This document shows positions 49,235 to 61,200 of a stretch of DNA of 64,000 nt, in pieces (positions within the stretch are counted from its first letter, which is position 1; each line of letters opens with the position of its first letter). Where the stretch lies: NCBI RefSeq assembly GCF_050038885.1, contig NZ_CP143624.1, positions 434,001 to 498,000 of the forward strand, given 5' to 3'. Below the pieces are notes generated by a model. The model was given only the letters and a program-made list of their open reading frames with translations, ran no database searches and was not told where the DNA came from. The DNA comes from Myxococcus flavus (lineage in GTDB: Bacteria; Myxococcota; Myxococcia; Myxococcales; Myxococcaceae). The translations under genes and the position numbers were made by a program.

Positions 49235-49274
49235 GACACGTCAGCCGAACCCAGCAGGTCCGGGCTGACGTGTC
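49235..49274. promoter_or_regulatory. Inverted repeat, enhancer candidate for small paralogue 2
   Basis: GACACGTCAGCC and GGCTGACGTGTC are perfect 12-base arms around the same CCGAACCCAGCAGGT-like centre found at 48692. It lies between the activator gene's stop (49283) and the promoter at 49156, about 110 bases upstream of the start. Confidence 0.65.
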
Positions 49275-49282
49275 AGGCCACC

Positions 49283-50896
<1,614 letters not shown>

Positions 50897-51040
50897 GGGT
50901 ATTCGCGTGAGTCCTGGGATACCCGTTGAGCCTACACTGCTCTGCGTCGAAGAGCGGGACCTATCCCCCTGAAATTCGAGGCAGGACGCCACGAGTGGGG
51001 TTCGCGGCCCCTCCTCCAGGTCGGCCTCCCATGCCAGACC

Positions 51041-52214
51041 CTACTCGCAGCGTCCCTCCGTCCCACTCGCCGCCGTGGCATGGCGGCAGGCGTGCAGCGC
51101 CGGAGGCACGTCCAGCGAGTAGCTGAGCTGGAGGACATCCTGGCTGCTCTGGATGTTGACGCTCTGCGCCTGAGGGGCCCCCGGGTCGAAGGTGTCAAGG
51201 CTGTAGCGAATCTGCCCTTGTGGGTTGATGCTCACCTTGGTGGTGGGCTCCGCCGGAGGCATCAGGACGCTGCGGGCGAGCGAGCGGGCGTAGGAGCCAT
51301 CCGGCCGCCGGAACGAGTCCGCGCAGTCCGCGGCCCCGTCACCATGTTGGCCTGGTAGATGCGGGCCTGGTTGGTGCCTCCCACGGCGCAGCGCGAGCCG
51401 TTGTCGGGCTGGAACTCCAGGGAGTTCCAGACCACGCAGCTGGCCAGCACGCCGGAGCCGCTCGCGGTGCGCTCCGCCATCTGCCCGTACTCCAGCCGCC
51501 AGCCGTCGGAGGCCGGCCCGGCGGTGCCGCCGTCCGTGACGTCCACGAGCCGCGCCTCGCGAAGCCTCGTGCGGTCGAATGCGTCCGCCTCCGCCTCGTC
51601 TGAGAACGCTCGCACCACCGTGCCGCCGTCGGCTTGCTGCACGGCCTTCCCGTAGGACCAGAACCCGTAGTACCGGTTCTTGCTGACGTGCGTGGCCGGG
51701 AAGGTTCCCACGGGGCTCGTGTCGAAGGTCCCCCCATCGAGCGACGCCTGGTCGGTGGTGCAGCCGTAGCCCCCCTCCTGCTCGCCGCAGTGCACCGTCT
51801 TGTGCTTGAGCACCTTCGGGGAGGAGAGCCCACCGCAGGCGGAGACCGTGTCCACCTGGGTGCCACGGAAGCCCCCACACACGGCGCCCGGCCTCCGTCA
51901 CCTGCGACAGCCGTCTACCCGCCAGCTCGGTGGACGTGACGTACTCTCGCGCGCCGACCTCCAGGGTCAGGGTGCTCCGCCAGGTGCAGGCGTACTTCCC
52001 GCAGGCGTAGGGGTTGTCGACCTTGCACTTGGGCCTGGGCCCGGCTCTGGGCCCGGGCCATGGTCGCGGCGAGGTCGTCGAGCGCGCCCATCACGTCCAT
52101 GCGCGGCTGCATCCCGGAGAGCGAGGCCACGGACAGGGTCGCCAGGATGCCCATCAAGGCGACCACGATCACCATCTCCAGGAACGTGAATCCAGACACA
52201 CGTTTCCGCCACAC
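51041..52214 (-). pseudogene. Prepilin-like (GspH/FimT type) gene with three frameshifts
   Basis: GTG 52214 follows GGAGG by 7 bases and gives the prepilin leader MWRKRVSG then FTFLEMVIVVALMGILATL. The frame breaks near 52030 (extra C in a CCC run). It continues as KCKVDNPYACGKYACTW and breaks near 51885. It goes on as CGGFRGTQVDTVSACGGL and YGFWSYGKAVQQADGG, breaks near 51335 (a lost G in a G run), and ends SYSLDVPPALHACRHATAA. All three are single-base changes in homopolymers. Joined, they give a minor pilin of about 390 residues with many cysteines. No other pilus gene is adjacent. It may be a true pseudogene or an artefact of sequencing. Confidence 0.7.
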
Positions 52215-52599
52215 GAGGCGCCCTCCAGCTTCAATCACATCCACGCGGGGATGACCTGGACGGCGCCAGAGCGCCCACGGCCCGAGACGTCATTTGTTTC
52301 ACTTTTCCAGCTCAGGAGAGTTGAATCCGACCCGTGCGACACGACACGCCGTACGAGCACGGGTCGACAACCACCCAATCACTAACAGTTTGATATCAGA
52401 GAGCCCGCCCAGCCCGGTGCTCCAGGCTGAATTGACAGACTTCCACATGTTTCCGGAGACGAACGAGGTCTCCTGGAGTGAATGTCATTCCCGGCCTCCG
52501 GGACGGCGGAGGATGGCCCGGCTCCCGGGATGTGAGCGGGGGACTGGCTGGTCCAGGAAGCCCGACCTATCCTCCCATCGCCATCCACCTCCGGACCCC
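52215..52599. other. Divergent intergenic region with an inverted repeat
   Basis: About 385 bases of lower GC between the broken pilin gene and the esterase gene. It contains a perfect inverted repeat GACCCGTGC (52329-52337) and GCACGGGTC (52357-52365), spaced 19 bases apart, which could be an operator or RNA hairpin. No gene is supported here. Confidence 0.45.
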
Positions 52600-53373
52600 A
52601 TGGGCTACGTCCACATCATTCGAGACTTCGCTTCCCCGCATGAGGGGCGCTCGCGCACCGTGCGCATCTACACACCGGATGCGTACGACGCCTCACCTGA
52701 CAGGTCCTTTCCCGTCCTCTACATGCAGGACGGGCAGAACGTGTTCGCCCATCCGGAGTCCGCCCTCTTCGACACCTGGTGCGCCAACCTCACCCTGGAG
52801 CGGCTGGTGGCCGAGCGCCAGGTGGAGCCGTGGATCATCGTCGCGGTGGACTCCACACACGAGCGCCTCTCCGAGTACTCCCCTTGGGACGAGCCGCGCA
52901 GCAACGTGGCGGCCGGCGCCGCGCCCTACGTGCGCTTCCTCATGGACACGCTCAAGCCCTACATCGAGCGCACCTACCGCGTCCGCCGCGGCCCCGAGTG
53001 GACGGCGGTGATGGGCGCCTCGCTGGGCGGCCTCATCTCCCTCCACCTGGGCTGGACGCACCCGGGCCAGTTCGGTCGCATCGGCGCGCTGTCCCCATCG
53101 GTGATGTGGAGCTGGAACCGGATGTTCTCCGAGTGGTCAACCCACACGCGCCAGTGGACGCGCATCTACCTGGACGCGGGCACCACGGAGACGGTGGACC
53201 CGGTGGGCTACGTCATGCGCTACGGCGAGGCGACGCGGGACTTCCACCGCCACCTCCAGTCCCTGGGCTACGCCGACCATGAGCTGCGGCTGGTCCTCGA
53301 ACCCGGCGGCGAGCACCACGAGCGGGACTGGCAACGGCGGCTGCCGGAAGCCATGCGCTGGCTGCTGGGCTGA
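52600..53373 (+). CDS. Esterase, alpha/beta hydrolase of the putative esterase (Fes/EstD) family
   Basis: 257 residues. The nucleophile elbow is GASLGG (VMGASLGGLISLHLG), and the C-terminal His is in EPGGEHHERDWQRRL. The block FPVLYMQDGQNVF near the N-terminus is typical of PF00756 esterases. No signal peptide with the chosen start ATG 52600; longer frames upstream are non-coding in character. Relatives hydrolyse ferric-enterobactin, S-formylglutathione or feruloyl esters. The substrate here is not visible and no siderophore genes adjoin it. Confidence 0.85.
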   Translation: MGYVHIIRDFASPHEGRSRTVRIYTPDAYDASPDRSFPVLYMQDGQNVFAHPESALFDTWCANLTLERLVAERQVEPWIIVAVDSTHERLSEYSPWDEPRSNVAAGAAPYVRFLMDTLKPYIERTYRVRRGPEWTAVMGASLGGLISLHLGWTHPGQFGRIGALSPSVMWSWNRMFSEWSTHTRQWTRIYLDAGTTETVDPVGYVMRYGEATRDFHRHLQSLGYADHELRLVLEPGGEHHERDWQRRLPEAMRWLLG

Positions 53374-53423
53374 CGTGCCGGGCCATCCGGCGCGTGGCGG
53401 GGCAGTGCTAGGGTGTCCGCCGA

Positions 53424-53963
53424 ATGGACGCATCGATTCCAGCGACCCCGGAAGAAATCTTCGTCACTTTCGGTCTCCCCCTCCTCTTCGGCGGCATCCT
53501 CCTCTATGCCGCCTGGGTCGTCGGGAGCTTCATCCGCGATGCGATGGTGGAGCGGAACGTGCTCAAGCACGGCGAGGACGCGGAGGCCACCGTGCTCAAG
53601 TTGCGGGACACGGCCTGGCGCGTCAACCACCGCCCCGTCTTCGAACTTCTCCTGGAGGTCCGTCAGCGCGGACGCGCGTCGTATCAAGCGCGGGTGAGGA
53701 AGCGGCTGGGCCCACACCAGAGCGTCGGGTCGCTGGGCGTGGGGATGCGCCTGAACGTCAAGATCGACCGGAACGACCCGGGCAAGGTCGCCATCGTGGG
53801 CGCGGCCATGACAGCGCCTGCTGGCGCCTTCGTGATTCAGGGGATGCCGTCCGCGGGGGATCCGGTGAAGGCCATGAAAGACCTCCAGTCGCTGATGGAT
53901 GCCGGCCTCATCACCCCGGAAGAATTCGAGGCGAAGAAGGCGCAGATTCTCGCGCGCATCTGA
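53424..53963 (+). CDS. Membrane protein with C-terminal SHOCT domain
   Basis: 179 residues. One N-terminal transmembrane helix (IFVTFGLPLLFGGILLYAAWVVGSFI) is followed by a beta-rich domain of about 90 residues (EATVLKLRDTAWRVNHRPVF). A SHOCT motif lies at the end (DLQSLMDAGLITPEEFEAKK). SHOCT is a short oligomerisation or sorting helix pair. The layout resembles DUF3592-like membrane proteins. Function unknown; tail-to-tail with the response-regulator gene. Confidence 0.75.
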   Translation: MDASIPATPEEIFVTFGLPLLFGGILLYAAWVVGSFIRDAMVERNVLKHGEDAEATVLKLRDTAWRVNHRPVFELLLEVRQRGRASYQARVRKRLGPHQSVGSLGVGMRLNVKIDRNDPGKVAIVGAAMTAPAGAFVIQGMPSAGDPVKAMKDLQSLMDAGLITPEEFEAKKAQILARI

Positions 53964-53975
53964 AGCCTCCTCGCG

Positions 53976-55475
53976 CTACACGATGGACGCGGCGGCCCGC
54001 TGGACCTGGGGCACGCCGGGCAGCGTGGGCGCTGGATTGAGCGCCTGGACCAGCAGCGAGCGCAGCGCGTCCGCGAGGTCATCCCCCGAGCCCAGCGCCC
54101 CCGCCGGAGCCCCCTGCAACGCCGCGGGGACCTCCGCGCCCACCACCACCACTGGCATCCGGACCTCCCAGGCCAGGTAGTGCGCGAGCCGCACGGAGGG
54201 CTCGGCCACGTCCATCAGCAGCGCGCCCATGGCGCCCGCGGTGAAGGGACGCCACAGCGGCCGCGCCGCCTCCGCCGGAGGCAGCACGCAGAAGTCCAGA
54301 CGCAGCACCTCGCTCAGCACCAGGCGCCCCAGCGTGCCGAAGCCGCTCTTCACCGCGGTGGGCTCGGCGGACAGCGCCTCCATGCCGGGCATGCGGGAGA
54401 GGACCCGACGGGCCGCGCCCGCGTTGCTGCCGCACACGAAAATCTTCGCGGTGGCCACCTTCGCGGGGGCCCGCGTGCGCAGAATCCGGCCGCGCAGCGC
54501 GTGAACCTCCGCCGCGCCCAGCAGCTCGCCCGTGACGGCCTCCACGCCGTCCCCGTCCGCGGCCTTCGCCACGCCCCGCTGCATGAGCGTGGTGAGGACG
54601 TTGAGCACCTCCAGGTCGGTGGCCGGCGCCAGGTCCAGCACCTCGCCCAGGGCGCGCGGCTGGCGGAGCAGGTCCACCACCTGCTGCGTCACCGGGTGCT
54701 GGTCCCCTTGCAGGTCCGCGTCCGGCGCCAGCATCAACCGCGTGTGGCGCGGCGGCAAGGCCGGCATCAGCCGGTTCACCTCGTCCGACTGGCGCATGCC
54801 CTCCAGCAGCGCGTCATCCATGCCGCGGTTGATGCGCGGCCGCGCCGTGTTTCCACCGGGCGAGAAGGTGAACGTCCCATCCACCCAGGCCAGCAGGCGG
54901 AACAGGGCCTTCTCCCCTTCCACGCGCCCCAGCTTCGCATTCACGGGGCGGCCTTCGACCACGGCAATCTCGCCGCGGTCGTTGCCGCGCTCCAGCGTCA
55001 GCCGGCCGCTGCGCCGGTTCATGCCCAGCAGCTGCATCAGGTCCGGGATGCTGAGCTGGCTGAGCGAGCCTTCGATTTCCTGCTGCTCGCTCTTGAGGTC
55101 CTTGGCCGCCTCGCTGCGCCGGAAGATGTGCTCGATGCGGCTGAGCACCTCGTCCAGATTGAAGGGCTTGCGCAGGTAGCCGTCGCGCAGGCCCCGCAGC
55201 CGGTCCGATTCGAAGCTCGCGGTGGTGAGCACCACCGGGATGTCCTCGGTACGCGGGTTGGTGCGCAGAATCTGGATGAAGGTGCGCGCGTCCAGCAGGC
55301 GGCAGGCCTCGTCGAACAGCGTGAGGTCCGGGTGGCGCAACACGGCCACCTCCAGCGCCCGCGAGCCGTCTGGCGCGTAGTGCACCTGATACCCCTTGGT
55401 GCGCAGCGCCCGCGACAGCGAACGCACGGACTCGAGGTCGGGGTCGGCGATGAGGATTTTCCGGACCGGGGCCAC
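53976..55475 (-). CDS. Response regulator with DUF4388 and a degenerate GTPase-like domain
   Basis: 499 residues. Receiver domain 5-125: acidic Asp11/13, acceptor Asp55 in HPDLTLFDEACRLLD, Thr85 and Lys103 in YLRKPF. The acceptor region lacks the usual xxMP after Asp. DUF4388 follows (IEGSLSQLSIPDLMQLLGM, RSGRLTLERGNDRGEIAVVEG, about 135-240). From about residue 350, KIFVCGSNAGAARRVLSRM then LDFCVLPPAEAARPLWRPF and GALLMDV line up with MglA/CvnD-like small GTPases (GxxxxGK, LFGTPGQxRFxxxW, GAVVLVD). The P-loop Lys and the GTPGQ motif are lost. It probably lost nucleotide binding. It ends 19 bases before the next gene's stop on the same strand. Confidence 0.83.
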   Translation of the reverse strand: MAPVRKILIADPDLESVRSLSRALRTKGYQVHYAPDGSRALEVAVLRHPDLTLFDEACRLLDARTFIQILRTNPRTEDIPVVLTTASFESDRLRGLRDGYLRKPFNLDEVLSRIEHIFRRSEAAKDLKSEQQEIEGSLSQLSIPDLMQLLGMNRRSGRLTLERGNDRGEIAVVEGRPVNAKLGRVEGEKALFRLLAWVDGTFTFSPGGNTARPRINRGMDDALLEGMRQSDEVNRLMPALPPRHTRLMLAPDADLQGDQHPVTQQVVDLLRQPRALGEVLDLAPATDLEVLNVLTTLMQRGVAKAADGDGVEAVTGELLGAAEVHALRGRILRTRAPAKVATAKIFVCGSNAGAARRVLSRMPGMEALSAEPTAVKSGFGTLGRLVLSEVLRLDFCVLPPAEAARPLWRPFTAGAMGALLMDVAEPSVRLAHYLAWEVRMPVVVVGAEVPAALQGAPAGALGSGDDLADALRSLLVQALNPAPTLPGVPQVQRAAASIV

Positions 55476-55494
55476 GGTGGCGCTCCGCTTCGTG

Positions 55495-57345
55495 TCAGTA
55501 GGGCTGCAGGTCGTATTCGGCCTGCAGCTTGGAGATGAGCCCGTCCACCACCGCGGTGTCCGAGGTGTGGAACCCCCACGTCGCTCCGTGCCCCCGCCGC
55601 TGGATGAGCGCGTAGGCCGCGTTCTCGGAGAGCCAGAGGATGAACTCGTGCCGCGCGATGCGCTCGTCCCCCTCCAGGAACACCGGCGTCAGCGCGGGGT
55701 GCGACTCCAGGTCCATGCGGCGGCCGAGCAGGTAGATGCGAGAGGCCAGGTCGGGCGGCGCGGACTCCAGCCCGGCCGCGATGGGCAAATCCGTGCGAAT
55801 CTCCGGCCCGCCCACGTACAGGAGCCCGCGAGAGCCCGGGTCGCGCATCATCTCCCGGGCAATCTCCGCCTGGAGCTCGTCGAAGAGGACGTCGGCCACC
55901 TTGCCCCGGCGGCTCGGCTCGGAGCGCTCGTCCACCGGCAGGCGGGGGCTGTTGGGCGTGCCCAGCAGCAGGTCCACCTCGTCCCAGAAAGGCAGCCCGT
56001 CCAGCATCAGCCGGCGCTGCAACGACGCGCGCCGCTCGTCCATGCGGCGGCGGCAGCGGTGCACCAGCTCGTCGAAGTCCTCGCCGTCCTTGGGGAAGGT
56101 GCTCGCCCCGCCCACCAGCATCAGCGGCAGGCGCTGGTCCACCTCCATGGCCTCGGGCTCCTCGCGCACGGCGGCCACGGCGCGGCGCACGAACATCAGC
56201 GCCCCGAAGAAGTCCGTCTCCGGCAGCAGGAGGTAGAACTCCTGGTCGCTCGCCTTCGCGATGACGTCCGAGTCGCGGATGATCTTGCTGAGCGCCTTGA
56301 TGATGCCGCGCACCGCCTTCTTCGCGTCCGCCGCGCCCTGGCGCACGCGCACCAGCGGCAGGTTGTCGATGGAGAAGGTCAGCAGCGAGAACGTCCGGCC
56401 GTAGCGCCGCGCCTTGTAGATTTCCTTGGAGGCGTAGTCGGTGAAGTAGCTGAGGTTGTACGCCGCCGTCTCGCGGTCGCGGAGGCCCAGGCGCTGGAGC
56501 GCGAGCATCTTCCGGCCGTTCTTCAGGCCCACCGCCGCGAAGTCCGCCAGCACGCGCGCATCGCGCATGTGCTCGGGACGGAAGTCCCCCGCCAGCGGGT
56601 CGGAGAGCTGCGACAGGCCGACGACTTCTCCCGACGCCACCAGCGGCACGTACATCACCGCCGAGCGCTCGTCCCGGGCCAGCCACGGCTGGGCCTCGCG
56701 CAGCCGTCCGGACAGCGGGCCCTCCGGGCTCATCTTCTCCGCGAGGAACTGCCGGTCCAGCAGGCCGCGGTAGGCCCGCAGCACCAGGTCTCCCCGGTCG
56801 TCCGTCACCCACAGCGCCGCGCTCTGCGCGTCACAGACAGCCGCGAGCTCCGAGGTGAGGCGCTCCTGGAGCCACTCCAGGTCGGGATGGGACAGCAGCT
56901 CCAGGCAGCGCTGGTGCAGGTTGTGGAAGCGGGCGAACTCGAGGTTCTCGTCGCGCAGCTGCGTGCGCTCGCGCCGCAGGGACGCGCGCTCCAGCGCCCG
57001 GTCCACGGCGAGCAGCATGTCGTGGGCGTCCACCGGCTTGGTGAGGCAGTCCGCGGCGCCCGAGCGCAGCGCCATCTCCGAGCCTCGGAGGTCGGTGCGC
57101 TGGCTGACGAGGATGACCTCCTGGTCCGGGTCTCTTTCGCGCAGGCGTGCGGTGAGGGCGAAGCCGTCCACGCCCGGCATCACCACGTCGGTGATGACCA
57201 GGTCGAACGGCGTGCGAGCCGCCTCTTCGAGCGCGAGCGTTGCGTTCTCCACGGCCACCACGCGATGCCCGTTACGCGTGAGCAAGTCGCTGGCGAGCTG
57301 ACGGAAGAACAGGTCGTCGTCGACGACGAGGATGGGTCCGGCCAC
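55495..57345 (-). CDS. Response regulator with GAF and degenerate GGDEF domains
   Basis: 616 residues from GTG 57345. Receiver: acceptor Asp53 in FDLVITDVVMPGVDG and Lys103 in CLTKPVDAHD. A coiled linker leads to a GAF domain (about 150-300, SAALWVTDDRGDLVLRAY). A GGDEF-like domain follows, starting YFTDYASKEIYKARRYGRTF. The signature GGDEF is replaced by SDQEF in AKASDQEFYLLLPET (about residue 367), so diguanylate cyclase activity is not expected. The C-terminal 180 residues are a further domain without recognised family. It shares a strand with the DUF4388 regulator 19 bases downstream and lies 38 bases after dapF. Confidence 0.85.
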   Translation of the reverse strand: MAGPILVVDDDLFFRQLASDLLTRNGHRVVAVENATLALEEAARTPFDLVITDVVMPGVDGFALTARLRERDPDQEVILVSQRTDLRGSEMALRSGAADCLTKPVDAHDMLLAVDRALERASLRRERTQLRDENLEFARFHNLHQRCLELLSHPDLEWLQERLTSELAAVCDAQSAALWVTDDRGDLVLRAYRGLLDRQFLAEKMSPEGPLSGRLREAQPWLARDERSAVMYVPLVASGEVVGLSQLSDPLAGDFRPEHMRDARVLADFAAVGLKNGRKMLALQRLGLRDRETAAYNLSYFTDYASKEIYKARRYGRTFSLLTFSIDNLPLVRVRQGAADAKKAVRGIIKALSKIIRDSDVIAKASDQEFYLLLPETDFFGALMFVRRAVAAVREEPEAMEVDQRLPLMLVGGASTFPKDGEDFDELVHRCRRRMDERRASLQRRLMLDGLPFWDEVDLLLGTPNSPRLPVDERSEPSRRGKVADVLFDELQAEIAREMMRDPGSRGLLYVGGPEIRTDLPIAAGLESAPPDLASRIYLLGRRMDLESHPALTPVFLEGDERIARHEFILWLSENAAYALIQRRGHGATWGFHTSDTAVVDGLISKLQAEYDLQPY

Positions 57346-57383
57346 GGCGCGTTCTGACCTGGGGGCGAGAGGAACGCGGGAGG

Positions 57384-58235
<852 letters not shown>

Positions 58236-58259
58236 GGGCGCAATCCTAGTCGTGGGCGA

Positions 58260-61200
58260 TTACTCGCGCTCGCCCGGTTTCACGGGAGGACGCTGAGGCG
58301 GCAGGTCCAGGGCGGGCACCGCGCTTCGAGGGGCCCTCGCCTGGGTCCGGGCGCCCGTGGCCGGCCCGGACGCCGAGGGCTCGGGGCGGCGGGCCAGCTC
58401 GTTCTTGCCCGTGTTCTTCCCGGCGGCGGACATGTCCTGCAGGGAAGTCTGGAGCGCGTCTCGTTCGGCCTCGAGGTCCGCGAGCTTCTGCTGGAGGTCT
58501 TCCACCAGGGACTGGAGGAGCTCCATTTCCGCGGCCATCTCCAGCACGGCCTCCGGCTGGGAGGACGCCTTGAGCGACTCCACGGTGGCGAGCAGCTCGG
58601 TGCGCTCCTTTTCCAGCGCCTCCAGGCGAGCCTGCTGCTCCTGGAACTGGACGTGGAGGCGCCGGAGCTGTTCGTCGAGCTGGGCGCGCTCGGCCTGAAG
58701 AGCCTCGAGGTGTCCCGAGGCATCGCCTTCGCGCTGCTGGAGCCGCTGTGTCGCTTCTTCGAGCGCCTGCTTGAGGCGGGCGCTCTCGGCTCGCTCGGCG
58801 TCGAGGATGCGGACCGCGTCGGTGGACGCGGCTTCCAGGGCCGTCACACGGCCTTCAAGACGGACCCGGGCGGCGCGTGCCACCGTCAGGTCGGACTGGA
58901 TGCGCTCGCGGTCGGAGTCGGCTCGCGCGAGCCGTTCCTGCGCGGCCTGGAGTGCGGCGGCGCGCTCCGCGGCGGTGGCTTCCAGGTCTGTGCGAAGCGT
59001 GTCGAGCTGGGCCGTGAGCTCGGCGATGCGAGCCTCGTGGGAAGCCTGGTCGGCTTCGAGCTGCGCGGCGCGCTCGCTGGATGCTGAGAGACGGGCTTCC
59101 AGCTCCGCCTGCTGCGCGGTGAGCAGGGTCTCCAGCTCGCCGCGAGCGGCGTCCGCGGTGGCAAGCTGGGTGGCCCACTCGGCGCGCTGTGCTTCCAGCT
59201 CGGCGCGCTGAGCGCCGGCCCTGGCGGTGACTTCCGCCAGCTGCGCCTCCAGCGCGCCGCGCTGCGCTTCGCTCTGAGCAGTGGCCTCGGCCAGCCGGGC
59301 CTCCAACTTGGCGCGCTGCGCCTCTGCCTGGGTGGTGACCTCGGACAGCCGGGCCTGCAGCTCGGCGCGCTGCGCCTCTGCCTGGGTGGTGACCTCGGAC
59401 AGCCGGGCTTCCAGCTCGGCGCGCCGAGCTTCGCTTCGCGCAGTCGCCTCGGACAGCCGGGTCTCCAGTTCGGCGCGCTGCGCCTCGAACGATGACGTGA
59501 CCTCGGACAGCCGGGTCTCCAGTTCGGCGCGCTGCGCCTCGAACGATGACGTGACCTCGGACAGCCGGGTCTCCAGTTCGGCGCGCTGAGCCTCCGCACG
59601 TGCCGTGACCTCCGCGAGCTGGCGCTCCAGCGTCTCGCGTTCAGCCGCGACCCGGGCTGCAACCTCCGCAAGCCGATGCTCCGCCTCGGCGCGCTGCTCC
59701 TCGGAGCGCGCGACGGCCTCCGCGAGCTTGCCTTCCAGCTCGGCACGTTGCGCTTCGGCGCGTGCCGTGACCTCCGCGAGCCGTGCCTCGAAGCCCGAGC
59801 GTTCCGCCTCCCGGGCCTCCAGCTCCGCCCGGGCTCGGGCCAGCCCTTCCGTCGACTCCGCGAGCTGGGCCTCCAACGTGCTCGCCCGCGACTGCTCCAC
59901 GGCGACCGCCTCGTTCGCGCGCGCCAGCTCGCCTTTCAGCGTCTCCAACGCCGCACGCTCGGCTTCGAGCGAACTCTCCATCGCGGTGGCCTTGCCCGCG
60001 AAGCGGCGCGCCGTTTCCAGCTGCACCATGAGCAGCTCGGCGTTCTCCCGCTGCGCCGCGAGCCGGTCCTGCGCGTCCACCAACTCGGCGTCGAGCCGAG
60101 CGATGTGCATGCCCCGTTCGTGCACCGCCGCCATGGCGCGCTGGAGCTGCGCCCCCAGGTGCATGTTCTCCTGCCGCGCGGCCACGAGGTTTGTCAGCTC
60201 CGACTGGAGCGCCGCCAGCTCCTGCTGTTTGGACACCAGGGCCGCATGCGTCTGGTCCCGCTCCGCCGCCAGCGATTCCAGCTCCCCTTGCTGCCGCTCC
60301 GCGCGGGCAACCGCGCCGGCCAGCTCGCGCTCCAGGTCCGCGACCCGCTCCTGCAACGCGGCCTGCTGCCGGGAGAGCTCCTCGCGCGCGTCGCCCAGTG
60401 CCCGCTCGTGCCGAGCCGCCAGCTCGCGCGCGCGCCCTGCCTCGGCCTCACCTTCCGCGACCTGCTCCCGAAGCTGGGCCACCTGGGCCTCCAGCGCTTC
60501 GATGATTCCGGCACGCTCGGCGAGCTGAGCGTCCGCGGCGCTCCGAGCCGCCTCCAGGTCCGAGAGCGACTGTGCCAGTGCCACGGCACGTGCCGCGTCC
60601 GCCTCGCGCTGCGCGCGCATCTCGGTGAGCTGAGCCTCCAACGAGGCACGCTGTTCCTGCGCGGTCCCCTCCATCCAGGTGCGCTCGGACTCGAGCCGGG
60701 CCACCGCGTCGCGGAGCGCCTGCTCGCGGGCCTCGGCCTCGACCCGCTGCGACTCCAGCGCCCGCTCCTGCTCGGCCATCACACGCTCGGCGGCCGCCAG
60801 GCGCTCCTGCCGCGCCTGTTCGCGCTCCGACGTCTCCACCCGCAGCGCTGCCAGCGTGGACTCGGCATCCTCGCGAGCGCCGCGTTCGCGAGCGGCCTCC
60901 TCCTGAACGCGCGCCAGGGCCTCCACTGCTTCGGTCCGCGACCGCTGCTCGTCTTCGAGCGCCGCACGAGACTGGGCCAGAGCAGCCTCGGCCTCGGTGC
61001 GAGCCCGCTGCTCGGCCTCGAAGGCCGCACGAGCCTGAGCCAGAGCGGCCTCCGCCTCGGTGCGAGCCCGCTGCTCGGCCTCGAAGGCCGCGCGGAGCTG
61101 GGCCAAAGCGGCCTCGGCCTCGGTGCGAGCCTGCTGCTCGGTCCCGAGCTGCGCGCGGACCTGCGCGAGCGCACTGGAGACCTCCGCGTGCGCGGAACGT

